From Rhodoligotrophos sp. CJ14 (GTDB lineage: Bacteria > Pseudomonadota > Alphaproteobacteria > Rhizobiales > Im1), in NCBI RefSeq assembly GCF_038811545.1, contig NZ_CP133319.1:2447516-2511515 (forward strand): DNA of 64,000 bases. The letters are read 5' to 3'. This document shows positions 53,232 to 61,784 of this stretch, one piece after another. The translations under genes were made by a program, and so were the position numbers. Numbering within the stretch: position 1 is the stretch's first letter; every line of letters starts with the position of its first letter. The notes beneath the pieces were generated by a model, which was given only the letters and a program-made list of their open reading frames with translations, did not search any database and was not told where the DNA came from.

Positions 53232-54512
53232 ATGATCAAGACGAAGCGCGGCGTTTCGCGCCGAAATTTCTTGAAAGGCGCTGCCGGAGCCGCCGCTGCG
53301 GGTGCTGTCGGCACCACCATCACCGGCTTTCCACACATCGCCGGTGCTCAGGCAAAGACCATCCGCATCGGGATGCCGACGATCCTGTCCGGACGTGTGG
53401 CTATTCTCGGCACGTCCAGCCGTTCGGCCGTTCAACTCGCTGTTCAGCAGTTCAATGAGGCAGGCGGCCTCAATGGCCGCACGATCGAGGTGATCTATCG
53501 CGATTCCAAGGGACGCCCGGACGAAGCCGCCAAGGTCACCCGCGACCTCATCAATAATGACGGCTGCGAGATCATCATCGACGGCGAGGCGTCTTCCGGC
53601 TCATTTGCCGTGCAGGAGGTGATTCGGGAGCTGCCGGTATTGTGCCTGCACACCTGCTCGGAATCCTCGACCCTGACGGCCGATCCGAAGCTGCATGTGA
53701 AGACGGCCTTCCGCAGCGCGCGCCAGGGCGTGCACGACGCGGTGGCCGGCGGCCGCTATGCCTCTGAGCTTTCGAAGCAGAAGGGCTTGAAGCGCTGGAT
53801 GACCTGCTCGCCCGACTATGCCTATGGGCGCGACAACACCGCGGAATTTCTCGAATATGCCAAGAAATTCGACCCGAGCATCGAGGTTCTCGACCAGGTC
53901 TGGCCAAAGCTGTTCCAGCCGGACTATACCGAGAACATCACCAAAATCCTGCAGGTTCAACCGCAGGCCATGTATTCGGCGCTCTGGGGTGGCGATCTCG
54001 TTGCCTTTATCGAGCAGGGTAACCTCTATGGCCTGTTCAACAACATCACTTATTTCTCTGGCGGCCTCGGTGATCCGCCGGTCTTGACCGCCATCAAGCA
54101 GCTCCCGGTCGGGCTGCACACTGTCTATCGCTATAACGAGCTCTACCCCAACAATCCCGAGAATGCCGCCTTCGCCGCCGGCTATAAGAAGCTCGCCAAC
54201 CAGGAGCCGACGAACTGGTCCTGGCAGAACTATCTGGCGACGAGCTTCATCTTCGAGGCCCTTAAGCGCACCAATGGCAACACTGAGGGTGCAGCACTGG
54301 CGGCCGAGGTGAAGGGCATGGAGATCGCTTCCCCCTTCGCAGTCGAAGGCAAGATCACCATGCGCGACAGCGACCATACCATCATCGGCTATCCCGCGGC
54401 CTGGGGCGTCACCGTGCCGAAATTCCCCTATGTCGAGAATTTCCAATCGGTGCCGTGGTCCGAGATCCTCGAACTCGAGGCCGAGTGGAAGAAGTCGAAA
54501 GGCTACGCCTGA
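53232..54512 (+). CDS. ABC solute-binding protein, amide/branched-chain type, Tat-exported
   Basis: Periplasmic binding protein of 426 residues with a twin-arginine signal (SRRNFLKGAAGAAAAG) instead of a Sec signal, unlike the three LivK paralogues elsewhere in the window. The mature protein has IRIGMPTILSGRVAILGTSS and YRDSKGRPDEAAKVTRDLIN, typical of the type-1 Liv/urea-binding superfamily. Strong GGGAGGAAAAAG ribosome-binding site before ATG 53232. First gene of the complete Liv-type importer operon; the ligand is probably an aromatic, cyclic or branched acid. Confidence 0.92.
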   Translation: MIKTKRGVSRRNFLKGAAGAAAAGAVGTTITGFPHIAGAQAKTIRIGMPTILSGRVAILGTSSRSAVQLAVQQFNEAGGLNGRTIEVIYRDSKGRPDEAAKVTRDLINNDGCEIIIDGEASSGSFAVQEVIRELPVLCLHTCSESSTLTADPKLHVKTAFRSARQGVHDAVAGGRYASELSKQKGLKRWMTCSPDYAYGRDNTAEFLEYAKKFDPSIEVLDQVWPKLFQPDYTENITKILQVQPQAMYSALWGGDLVAFIEQGNLYGLFNNITYFSGGLGDPPVLTAIKQLPVGLHTVYRYNELYPNNPENAAFAAGYKKLANQEPTNWSWQNYLATSFIFEALKRTNGNTEGAALAAEVKGMEIASPFAVEGKITMRDSDHTIIGYPAAWGVTVPKFPYVENFQSVPWSEILELEAEWKKSKGYA

Positions 54513-54571
54513 TCAAGTCCGTGGCGCCGGGGTGGCCCGGCGCCCCTCACGTTGACCCGAACTGAGGAGGG

Positions 54572-55480
54572 ATGGCCTTGGAGCTTGAAGCACTCACGGG
54601 CTGCCTGTCGTCTCTGTCGTGTACCGTCACGCAGATCTCGACCGGTCTTATCATCGGCATGCTGCTGTTTCTGGTGGCGTCCGGCCTGTCGCTGATCTTT
54701 GGCGTTCTGGGCGTGATCAATTTCGCCCATGGTTCGTTCTATATGATCGGCGCCTATTTCGCCTTCATCGCCTACCAGACAACCCAGAGCTTCACGCTGG
54801 CCATTCTCGCCGGCGCCTTAGGGGTTGGCCTGTTTGGTGTGGTTTTCGAACGGCTGTTCATGAGCAAGGTCTATGGCCGCGACGTGCTCATGCAGCTGCT
54901 CGTGTGCTACGCCTTCATCCTCATCCTTGATGATGTGGTGAAGATTCTCTTCGGCGGTGAATACAAGCTGATGGGCATGCCACAGGCCTTTGCCCTGCCT
55001 CCCTTCCAGATCGGGGGCGGCTTCATTCCCGCCTATTACGTGTTCATGATCGGCATATCCTTCGCCATAGGCGTGCTCCTCTGGTTCGGCATTGCCCAGA
55101 CCCGCTTTGGCAAGGTGGTGCGCGCCGCCGCCATTAACCCGCAAATGGTTGGCGCACTGGGCATCAACACCACCATGCTCTACGCCATGGTGTTTGGCCT
55201 TGGCAGTCTCCTTGCGGGCACTGCCGGCGCCCTGGCCGCCCCTATCCGCACGCTCACGCCCGGTATGGGTCTGTCGATCCTCATCGAAAGCTTCATCGTG
55301 ACCGTGATCGGCGGCATGGGCTCGATCGTCGGCGCCTTTATTGCCGCATTGCTGATCGGCATGACACGCGCCTTCGGGTCCATGGCCTTTCCCCTATTCG
55401 TCGACGGCACCATGTTCGCCATCATGGCCATCGTGCTGATTGTCAAACCCAGTGGCCTGTTCGGCCGACCGGTGCATTGA
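54572..55480 (+). CDS. livH: Branched-chain-type ABC permease (LivH)
   Basis: Inner-membrane permease of 302 residues with about eight hydrophobic spans; LIFGVLGVINFAHGSFYMIG and VIGGMGSIVGAFIAALLIG are LivH hallmarks. ATG 54572 lies directly behind the GAGGAGGG ribosome-binding site, too close for ideal initiation; TTG 54578, giving better spacing, may be used instead. Second gene of the importer operon. Confidence 0.92.
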   Translation: MALELEALTGCLSSLSCTVTQISTGLIIGMLLFLVASGLSLIFGVLGVINFAHGSFYMIGAYFAFIAYQTTQSFTLAILAGALGVGLFGVVFERLFMSKVYGRDVLMQLLVCYAFILILDDVVKILFGGEYKLMGMPQAFALPPFQIGGGFIPAYYVFMIGISFAIGVLLWFGIAQTRFGKVVRAAAINPQMVGALGINTTMLYAMVFGLGSLLAGTAGALAAPIRTLTPGMGLSILIESFIVTVIGGMGSIVGAFIAALLIGMTRAFGSMAFPLFVDGTMFAIMAIVLIVKPSGLFGRPVH

Positions 55481-55482
55481 CC

Positions 55483-56523
55483 ATGTGGGCCCAATCCTCC
55501 CGCCGAGATCTCGCATTGGCAGCCCTGCTGCTCATCGCGTTGGTCGCCCTCCCCTATATCTTCCCGCATCCCGCGATGCGTGATTTCATCATCTATGTCA
55601 TCGCCTATGGACTTCTGGCGATGTCATTGAACCTGCTGGTGGGCTTCACCGGCCTGGTCTCTTTCGGCCATGCCGCCTATTTTGCCTCTGGTGCCTATAT
55701 CTTCGGCCTTTTGATGCAATCGGGTGAGGTGTCCATCCCGGTCGCCATGCTCGCGACGGTTGGTGGAACAGCCCTCTTGGCCCTTGTCATCGGCGCGATC
55801 TGCGTGCGCCTGCACGAGATCTACTTCGCCTTCCTCACCCTCGCCTTCCAGATGTTCATCCACAGTGTCATCCTCACATGGGTGTCCTTGACGGGTGGCG
55901 ATCAGGGGCTCATGGGCGGCATTCCGCGGCCGCCATTCCTCGGCATCGATCTCGGCAACAGCATGACCCTCTACATGTTCTGCGTCGTGCTGTTCGTGAT
56001 CTGCCTCGTCATCATGCGGCAGATCGTGCAATCCCCCTTCGGCTACACGCTTCGCATGATCCGTGACAACCCGCGGCGCGCCAATTTCCTTGGCGTGAAT
56101 GTCGTCGCCATGAAGCTCGCCATCTTCGTGATCGCCGGCGCCATCGCCTCCGTGGGCGGCATCGTCATGGCCCTATTCGTTTCCGGCGCCTATCCTGAAT
56201 TCGCCTTCTGGACCACATCGGGTGAGGCGATCTTCATGATCATGCTCGGGGGAACGCAGCTGTTCCTGGGGCCGCTTGTCGGCGCGATCCTCCTGCAAAC
56301 CCTCAATCACTTCGTCACCATCTACACCGAGCATCACGGTCTGGTGCTCGGCATCGTCATCCTGATCTTCGTGCTCGGTTTGCGGCGAGGCCTTGCCGAC
56401 TACGTCTACGAGCTCATTCAGAGCCGCAAGGCTGCAGCTGCCGAGCCAAAGCCGCGCGCCGAACCGGCTCAAGCGACCTTCACAGACGAAACCCGCCTGG
56501 CGGATAAGGGAGCGAACACATGA
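55483..56523 (+). CDS. livM: Branched-chain-type ABC permease (LivM)
   Basis: Inner-membrane permease of 346 residues with about nine spans; LLVGFTGLVSFGHAAYFASG and MLGGTQLFLGPLVGAILLQTL identify LivM. ATG 55483 is 2 bp after the livH stop; TTG 55477, overlapping it, is an alternative. A charged cytoplasmic tail (KAAAAEPKPRAEPAQ) extends the C-terminus. The stop overlaps the next ORF (ATGA). Confidence 0.92.
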   Translation: MWAQSSRRDLALAALLLIALVALPYIFPHPAMRDFIIYVIAYGLLAMSLNLLVGFTGLVSFGHAAYFASGAYIFGLLMQSGEVSIPVAMLATVGGTALLALVIGAICVRLHEIYFAFLTLAFQMFIHSVILTWVSLTGGDQGLMGGIPRPPFLGIDLGNSMTLYMFCVVLFVICLVIMRQIVQSPFGYTLRMIRDNPRRANFLGVNVVAMKLAIFVIAGAIASVGGIVMALFVSGAYPEFAFWTTSGEAIFMIMLGGTQLFLGPLVGAILLQTLNHFVTIYTEHHGLVLGIVILIFVLGLRRGLADYVYELIQSRKAAAAEPKPRAEPAQATFTDETRLADKGANT

Positions 56524-57308
56524 CCTATGCCTTGCAAGGAAAGGTGGCCGTCGTAACCGGCGGCGCGAGCGGGATTGGTGCCGCATGCGCACGCACCCTC
56601 GCCTCCCATGGCGCGCGCCTCGTGATTGCGGACATCAATGAGGACCTGGCCAAGACCGTTGCCGAGGGCATCGAGGGTGCGATCTCGGCCAAGCTCGATG
56701 TGACCAGCGAAGCGGAAACCGAGGCGCTCGCCGCGACGATCGAGCGTGAGTTCGGCCCAGTTGACATTCTCGTCTGCTCCGCCGGCATCATCCAGCCGCC
56801 CTCACCGCCTGAGGAGCTTTCCATGGAGCTCTGGGACCGCGTGGTGGCGGTCGACCAGCGTGGCGTCTATGTCAGCTGCCTGTGCTTCGGGCGGCGAATG
56901 GCCAAGCGCGGATCGGGCGCGATCGTCAACATCGCGTCCGTGACCAGCTTCCGCTCCGTGCCGCTGCATGCCTACGCCCCGGCCAAGGCGGCCGTCGCCT
57001 CGATGACGGCAACACTCGCCAGCGAATGGGGGCGTTCCGGCGTGCGGGTGAATGGCATTGCCCCGGGCTATGTCCTCACCCCAGCCCTGCAGAAGATGGT
57101 CGATGCGGGCCTGCGCAATCCCGCGCTGCTCGAAGCCAATTCCGCACTCGGCCGTATGGTGGAAATGGACGAGGTGGCCAAGGCCTGCGCCTTCCTTGCA
57201 TCGGACCAGGCCTCCGCCATCACCGGCGTGACCCTGCCGGTGGACTGCGGCTGGCTGGTCGCCACACCCTGGAACACCTATGGCGGTGTCAGGCCGAAGC
57301 GGGATTAG
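56520..57308 (+). CDS. Short-chain dehydrogenase/reductase inside the Liv operon
   Basis: Classical SDR of 262 residues: VVTGGASGIGAACARTLA for NAD(P) binding, Ser in VNIASVTSF and the intact catalytic YxxxK in HAYAPAKAAVA. It is inserted between the permease and ATPase genes and coupled to livM by a 4-bp overlap, so it is made with the transporter. It probably oxidises or reduces the imported substrate or a CoA-derived hydroxy intermediate. Confidence 0.92.
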   Translation: MTYALQGKVAVVTGGASGIGAACARTLASHGARLVIADINEDLAKTVAEGIEGAISAKLDVTSEAETEALAATIEREFGPVDILVCSAGIIQPPSPPEELSMELWDRVVAVDQRGVYVSCLCFGRRMAKRGSGAIVNIASVTSFRSVPLHAYAPAKAAVASMTATLASEWGRSGVRVNGIAPGYVLTPALQKMVDAGLRNPALLEANSALGRMVEMDEVAKACAFLASDQASAITGVTLPVDCGWLVATPWNTYGGVRPKRD

Positions 57309-57313
57309 TGGCG

Positions 57314-58075
57314 ATGCTGCAAATCGAGAACCTGTATAAGGCCTTCGGTGGCGTGGTCGCCATCAACGACGTCTCGCTTACCTTTCCCACGGGCTCGTTG
57401 ACTGCGGTGATCGGACCGAACGGCGCCGGCAAAACTACCTTTTTCAACCTGATCTCGGGCCAGATCCGGCCTGATCGTGGTCGGGTTTTGTTCGAGGATC
57501 AGGATCTGGTGGGCCTGTCGAGCCTCGAGATCGTGCGCTGCGGCATCGGCCGCGCCTTCCAGGTCGCCTCGATTTTTCCAAGCCTCACCTTGCGTGAAAG
57601 CCTCATGGCGGCAGTGATCTCCCATCGCCGACAATCGGCGCAGGTTTTCAGCCGCTTTCCCCTGCCCAGCGCGGAAGCGCGGGTCGATGACATCATGGGC
57701 CTCCTGGGGTTGCGATCCAAGGCCGATCACTTGTCGCGCAATCTCTCCCATGGCGACCAGAAGCTGCTGGACATTGCCCTCGCCCTCGCACTCGAGCCCA
57801 AGGTGCTGCTGCTGGACGAGCCGACTGCCGGCATGGGCCCGGAAGAGCGCTGGCAGATGATCGATAAGGTCTACCGCCTCTGGCAGACCGAAAAGATGAC
57901 CCTGGTCTTCATCGAGCACGACATGGATATCGTCTTCAAGATCGCTCAGAGCATTCACGTGCTGAAATACGGCACGGTGCTCGCCCAGGGCACACCTGAC
58001 GAAATTCGCCGCAACCAGGATGTGATTGACGCCTATCTCGGCACGGATCACTTCGCCGCTGAGGTAAGGGTGTAG
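57314..58075 (+). CDS. livG: Branched-chain-type ABC ATPase (LivG)
   Basis: ATPase of 253 residues: Walker A GPNGAGKTTFFNL, signature LSHGDQKLLDIALAL (a variant of LSGG), Walker B VLLLDEPTAGM and H-loop FIEHDMDIVF. The frame is open back through the SDR, but ATG 57314 (or GTG 57308, overlapping the SDR stop) fits the family start MLQIENLYKAFGG. Pairs with LivF. Confidence 0.93.
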   Translation: MLQIENLYKAFGGVVAINDVSLTFPTGSLTAVIGPNGAGKTTFFNLISGQIRPDRGRVLFEDQDLVGLSSLEIVRCGIGRAFQVASIFPSLTLRESLMAAVISHRRQSAQVFSRFPLPSAEARVDDIMGLLGLRSKADHLSRNLSHGDQKLLDIALALALEPKVLLLDEPTAGMGPEERWQMIDKVYRLWQTEKMTLVFIEHDMDIVFKIAQSIHVLKYGTVLAQGTPDEIRRNQDVIDAYLGTDHFAAEVRV

Positions 58076-58079
58076 GTCG

Positions 58080-58790
58080 ATGAGCACCATGCTGGAAGTC
58101 AACGGCCTCGATGTATTCTATGGCGCAAGCCAGATACTGTTCGGCGTTGATTTGAAGGTCGAGAAAAGCCAGACCATGGCTTTGCTTGGCCGCAATGGCG
58201 CAGGCAAGAGCACCACTTTCAAGGCGATCGCCGGCATCGTGCCACCCCGTCGCGGCGAGGTGCGCTTGGGCGGCGATGTCATTTCCGGCCGCAAGCCCTA
58301 TCGCATCGCCCGCGCCGGCATCGGCTTCGTGCCCGAGGACCGCCAGGTCTTTCCCGAGCACACGGTCGAGGACAATCTGCTCATTGGCATGAAGAAGGGT
58401 CCCAACGGCGAAAGCCATTGGACGCTCGAGCGGATTTACGACATCTTTCCCATTCTCGCGAGCATGCGCACCCGCATGGCCGGCCGTCTTTCCGGTGGCG
58501 AACAGCAGATGCTGACGATTGCGCGCACCCTGATGGGCAATCCCGAGATCCTGCTGCTCGATGAGCCGTCCGAGGGCCTTGCGCCCATCATTGTCCAATC
58601 CATCGGTGAGCTGATCAAGCAGCTGCGCGAGATGGGCGTCACCATTCTCCTGGCCGAGCAGAACATGCATTTCTGCTTAGGGATTGCCACCCATGCGACG
58701 GTCGTCGACAAAGGCCAGATCGTCTATCGCGATACCATCGAGGGCTTGCGGGCCAATGACGCGATAAAGCAGCGCTATCTCGCGATTTAG
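58080..58790 (+). CDS. livF: Branched-chain-type ABC ATPase (LivF)
   Basis: ATPase of 236 residues: Walker A GRNGAGKSTTFKAI, signature LSGGEQQMLTIARTL, Walker B ILLLDEPSEGLAP and H-loop LAEQNMHFCL. Starts 4 bp after livG. Last gene of the importer operon; a palindromic intergenic repeat follows immediately and may help end the transcript. Confidence 0.93.
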   Translation: MSTMLEVNGLDVFYGASQILFGVDLKVEKSQTMALLGRNGAGKSTTFKAIAGIVPPRRGEVRLGGDVISGRKPYRIARAGIGFVPEDRQVFPEHTVEDNLLIGMKKGPNGESHWTLERIYDIFPILASMRTRMAGRLSGGEQQMLTIARTLMGNPEILLLDEPSEGLAPIIVQSIGELIKQLREMGVTILLAEQNMHFCLGIATHATVVDKGQIVYRDTIEGLRANDAIKQRYLAI

Positions 58791-58890
58791 AGCATTCTCG
58801 AGCGAAAGTGGATACCGGTTCGCGTGAGGAAAAACGCAACCGGCAAGTGCTTAGAGCGATTTCGCGATTCAGAAAAGCGAGAAAGCTCTA
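58788..58890. repeat. Dispersed intergenic palindromic repeat (Hyphomicrobiales type)
   Basis: Begins at TAGAGCATTCTCGAGCG just at the livF stop and contains GTGGATACCGGTTCGCGTGA, a sequence I recall as a frequent intergenic repeat in Hyphomicrobiales. Two hairpins: CCGGTTcGCGT (58815-58825) with ACGCAACCGG (58834-58843), and TAGAGC (58852-58857) with GCTCTA (58885-58890). May also act as a terminator for the Liv operon. Family membership is from memory, not a search. Confidence 0.6.
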
Positions 58891-58901
58891 TCCCAGGTTC
58901 G

Positions 58902-59141
58902 CTACTCTTCCTGTATTTCCTGAAGCGTGACCTTGCACATCGGGTTGATCTTGTCGAAATGCGGTGCCAGGCACTCCCACAAGCTGTCGACATTGTCTGC
59001 GTCGACCCCCGGGCAATATTCCTCTATGGCGTCACCGCAATAGCTCTGCAGCGCATATCGCTCATCATCCATCAATTGCGCTGACGCCCAGCCGTTCGAA
59101 AGCGCAAAGACCACAACCGCCAATCCGACTGCTTTTCTCAT
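58902..59141 (-). CDS. Small exported cysteine-rich-repeat protein
   Basis: Protein of 79 residues with a signal peptide (MRKAVGLAVVVFALSNGWASA) and a short mature domain with four cysteines (SYCGDAIEEYC, LWECLAPHFDKINPMC), spaced as in cysteine-rich GLG1-type repeats. Acidic mature part. ATG 59141 follows GAGGCGCC. Periplasmic, function unknown. Confidence 0.75.
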   Translation of the reverse strand: MRKAVGLAVVVFALSNGWASAQLMDDERYALQSYCGDAIEEYCPGVDADNVDSLWECLAPHFDKINPMCKVTLQEIQEE

Positions 59142-59286
59142 CTGGCGCCTCGTTGCCGTGTTTCCGAATTAACTATGCGCTCCTCTTCGCTGGACGGATA
59201 GCAGCTTTTCCGCCTTTGGTTAGCAGTTCAATGGCATCCGCTGTGATCAGGGGTTCGCCTGACGCCTCTCACAATATATCAATCCC

Positions 59287-59334
59287 TTGACATATGCTGA
59301 GATACAGCAGATCCTTTATATATCTCCCGGGAGA
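59287..59334 (+). promoter_or_regulatory. Putative promoter/operator region of the 59-kb binding-protein operon
   Basis: Contains a consensus -35 TTGACA (59287-59292), the inverted repeat TGCTG-AGATA-CAGCA (59295-59309), an AT-rich TTTATATAT stretch, and the perfect 12-bp palindrome TCTCCCGGGAGA (59323-59334). No -10 at ideal spacing is visible, so activator dependence is possible. Confidence 0.4.
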
Positions 59335-59375
59335 ACACGGGAGCCACAACGAAAAGAAGATCTGGGAGGGTATCC

Positions 59376-60587
59376 ATGGGGAAGCGGACCGGGTTCGGCG
59401 CCCTGATTGCCGGCTTGATGATTGTCGCCACGCAAGCCGAGGCGGAGACGACCATCAAGATCGGCGTATTGAACGACAAGACCGGAATTTATGCGGATCT
59501 CGCCGGCGAAGGGTCGGTTGTCGCAGCCCGCATGGCTGCCGAGGATTTCGGCGGTAAGGCCAAGGGCATCCATGTCGAAATCCTCTCGGCCGATCACCAG
59601 AACAAGCCGGATATTGGCGTCAACATTGTCCGTGAATGGATCGATCGCCAGGATGTGGATGTCATTTCCGACGTCCCTGGATCAGCCTTGGCGCTCGCGG
59701 TCAGCGATATCACCCGCGAGAAGAACAGGATCCATCTCAATTCCGGCTCGGCCACCGCGGACCTCACTGGGCCGAAATGCTCGCCCAACACCGTCCACTG
59801 GACCTATGACACCTGGGCGCTCGCCCATGGCACGGGCAAGGCCATGGTGGAGCAGGGTGGCGATACCTGGTTCTTTCTCACCGCCGACTACGCCTTCGGC
59901 CATGCCATGGAGCGCGATACGGCTGCCGTGGTCGAGGCCGCCGGCGGCAAGGTGCTCGGCTCCGTGCGCCACCCCTTTCCGAATAGCGACTTTTCATCCT
60001 TCCTGCTTCAGGCGCAATCCTCAGGCGCCAAGGTCATCGGCCTGGCGAATGCTGGCGGCGACATGATCAACGCCATCAAACAGGCCTCCGAATTCGGCAT
60101 TGTCCAGCGTGGCCAATCCATTGCCAGCTTGGTCGCCTTCATTTCCGACGTCCACGCCTTGGGCTTGCCAGTGGCGCAGGGGCTCGTGCTGACCGGCGCC
60201 TTTTACTGGGACCAGAACGAGGAGACGCGCCGCTGGTCCGAGCGCTTCGCCAAACTGCACGGTGGCAGGATGCCAACCCAGGTTCAGGCGGGGGTCTATT
60301 CCTCGATCATGCACTACCTCAAGGCTGTGGAAGCTGCTGGCACGAAGGACTCGGGCCTCGTGATGGCCAAAATGCGGGAAATGCCGATCGATGATCCGCT
60401 GTTCGGTAAGGGGCATATCCGCGTTGATGGCCGTGCGGTGCACGACATGTATCTCTTCCGCGTGAAAAAGCCCGAACAGTCGAAAGGCGAGTGGGACGTC
60501 TACGAGATCCTTGCCACAATTCCCGGCGACCAGGCCTTCCGCCCGCTCAAAGAGGGTGGCTGTCCGCTCGTAAATTCAGCAGGGTAA
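59376..60587 (+). CDS. Branched-chain amino-acid-type ABC solute-binding protein (LivK family)
   Basis: Periplasmic binding protein of 403 residues with a Sec signal peptide (FGALIAGLMIVATQAEA) and mature start IKIGVLNDKTGIYADLAGEG. It shares EILSADHQNKPDIG, TADYAFGHAM and FSSFLLQAQSSGAKVIGLA with its paralogues at 9.9 and 27.1 kb. It heads a unit with two acyl-CoA dehydrogenases and a CoA ligase, so its ligand is probably the acid those enzymes degrade; the LivHMGF set just upstream may serve as its permease. Confidence 0.92.
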   Translation: MGKRTGFGALIAGLMIVATQAEAETTIKIGVLNDKTGIYADLAGEGSVVAARMAAEDFGGKAKGIHVEILSADHQNKPDIGVNIVREWIDRQDVDVISDVPGSALALAVSDITREKNRIHLNSGSATADLTGPKCSPNTVHWTYDTWALAHGTGKAMVEQGGDTWFFLTADYAFGHAMERDTAAVVEAAGGKVLGSVRHPFPNSDFSSFLLQAQSSGAKVIGLANAGGDMINAIKQASEFGIVQRGQSIASLVAFISDVHALGLPVAQGLVLTGAFYWDQNEETRRWSERFAKLHGGRMPTQVQAGVYSSIMHYLKAVEAAGTKDSGLVMAKMREMPIDDPLFGKGHIRVDGRAVHDMYLFRVKKPEQSKGEWDVYEILATIPGDQAFRPLKEGGCPLVNSAG

Positions 60588-60623
60588 GACACTCCCTGAA
60601 GAAAGGCCCATGGCAAGGTAGCA

Positions 60624-61781
60624 ATGGCTTTAGACAGTTCGACACGTGAAGCCCTGGTGGCGGAGGTTCGCGCCTTCGTTACCGAACAGTTGATTCCCGC
60701 CGAACGAGAGGTCGCGGACAGCGACCTCATTCCGCCCTCTATCGTTGAGCAGATGCGGCAACTCGGCCTGTTCGGCCTGTCGGTGCCCGAGGCCTATGGC
60801 GGCCTTGGCCTCTCGATGGAAGACGAGGTGTACATCATGTTCGAGCTGGGCCGGGCCTCCCCCGCCTTCCGCTCATTGATCGGCACCAATGTGGGCATCG
60901 GCTCACAAGGCATAGTGATGGACGGCACGGACGCGCAGAAGGCACGCTTTCTGCCCCCGATCGCCTCGGGTGAGGTCATTGCCTCCTTTGCGCTCACCGA
61001 GCCGGAAGCGGGATCGGATGCCGCCTCCCTGCGCACCACCGCTCACCGCGAAGGCGCATTTTACGTCCTGAACGGCGCCAAGCGCTTCATCACCAATGCC
61101 CCCCATGCCGGCCTGTTCACGGTAATGGCGCGGACAGATCCCGATAAGCCCGGCGCGGCCGGCATCTCTGCCTTCATTGTTGAGAAGGGCACGCCCGGCC
61201 TCAGCGTCGGGCGGCCGGAGCGAAAGATGGGCCAGCAAGGAGCCCACATCGCCGATGTCGTTTTCGACAATTGCCGCGTGCCCGCCGAAAACCTGATTGG
61301 CGGCATCGAGGGTCAGGGCTTCAAAACGGCGATGAAAGTGCTCGACCGTGGGCGGCTCGGCATTTCCGCAGCTTGCGTCGGCCTCGCCAGCCGCATTCTC
61401 GAGGAGAGCGTCGCCTATGCCCTGGAACGCCGCCAGTTCGGCCATTCCATTTCCGACTATCAGCTCATCCAGGCAATGATCGCCGACTCGCGCACCGAGA
61501 TTTATGCGGCCCGCTGCATGGTGCTCGAGACCGCGCGGGCCCGTGATGCCGACGCCGATATCGGGACCGAAGCATCTGCCTGCAAGCTATTTGCCTCCGA
61601 GATGGTCGGCCGCGTTGCTGATCGAAACGTGCAGATCCATGGCGGGGCCGGCTATATCGCCGATTATCCTGCCGAGCGCCATTACCGCGATGTTCGCCTG
61701 TACCGCATCTATGAGGGCACGTCCGAGATTCAACGCCTGAAAATTGCCCGTGACACGTTGCGCGAAGGAAGGACCGGCTGA
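60624..61781 (+). CDS. Acyl-CoA dehydrogenase
   Basis: FAD acyl-CoA dehydrogenase of 385 residues: ASFALTEPEAGSDAASLRT for FAD/substrate contacts, AKRFITNAPHAGL, and RQFGHSISDYQLIQ. The catalytic Glu of short/medium-chain enzymes is kept in YEGTSEIQRLKIAR near the C-terminus. ATG 60624 follows AAGGTAG. Second gene after the binding protein; works on the CoA ester formed by the downstream ligase. Confidence 0.93.
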   Translation: MALDSSTREALVAEVRAFVTEQLIPAEREVADSDLIPPSIVEQMRQLGLFGLSVPEAYGGLGLSMEDEVYIMFELGRASPAFRSLIGTNVGIGSQGIVMDGTDAQKARFLPPIASGEVIASFALTEPEAGSDAASLRTTAHREGAFYVLNGAKRFITNAPHAGLFTVMARTDPDKPGAAGISAFIVEKGTPGLSVGRPERKMGQQGAHIADVVFDNCRVPAENLIGGIEGQGFKTAMKVLDRGRLGISAACVGLASRILEESVAYALERRQFGHSISDYQLIQAMIADSRTEIYAARCMVLETARARDADADIGTEASACKLFASEMVGRVADRNVQIHGGAGYIADYPAERHYRDVRLYRIYEGTSEIQRLKIARDTLREGRTG

Positions 61782-61784
61782 CCC

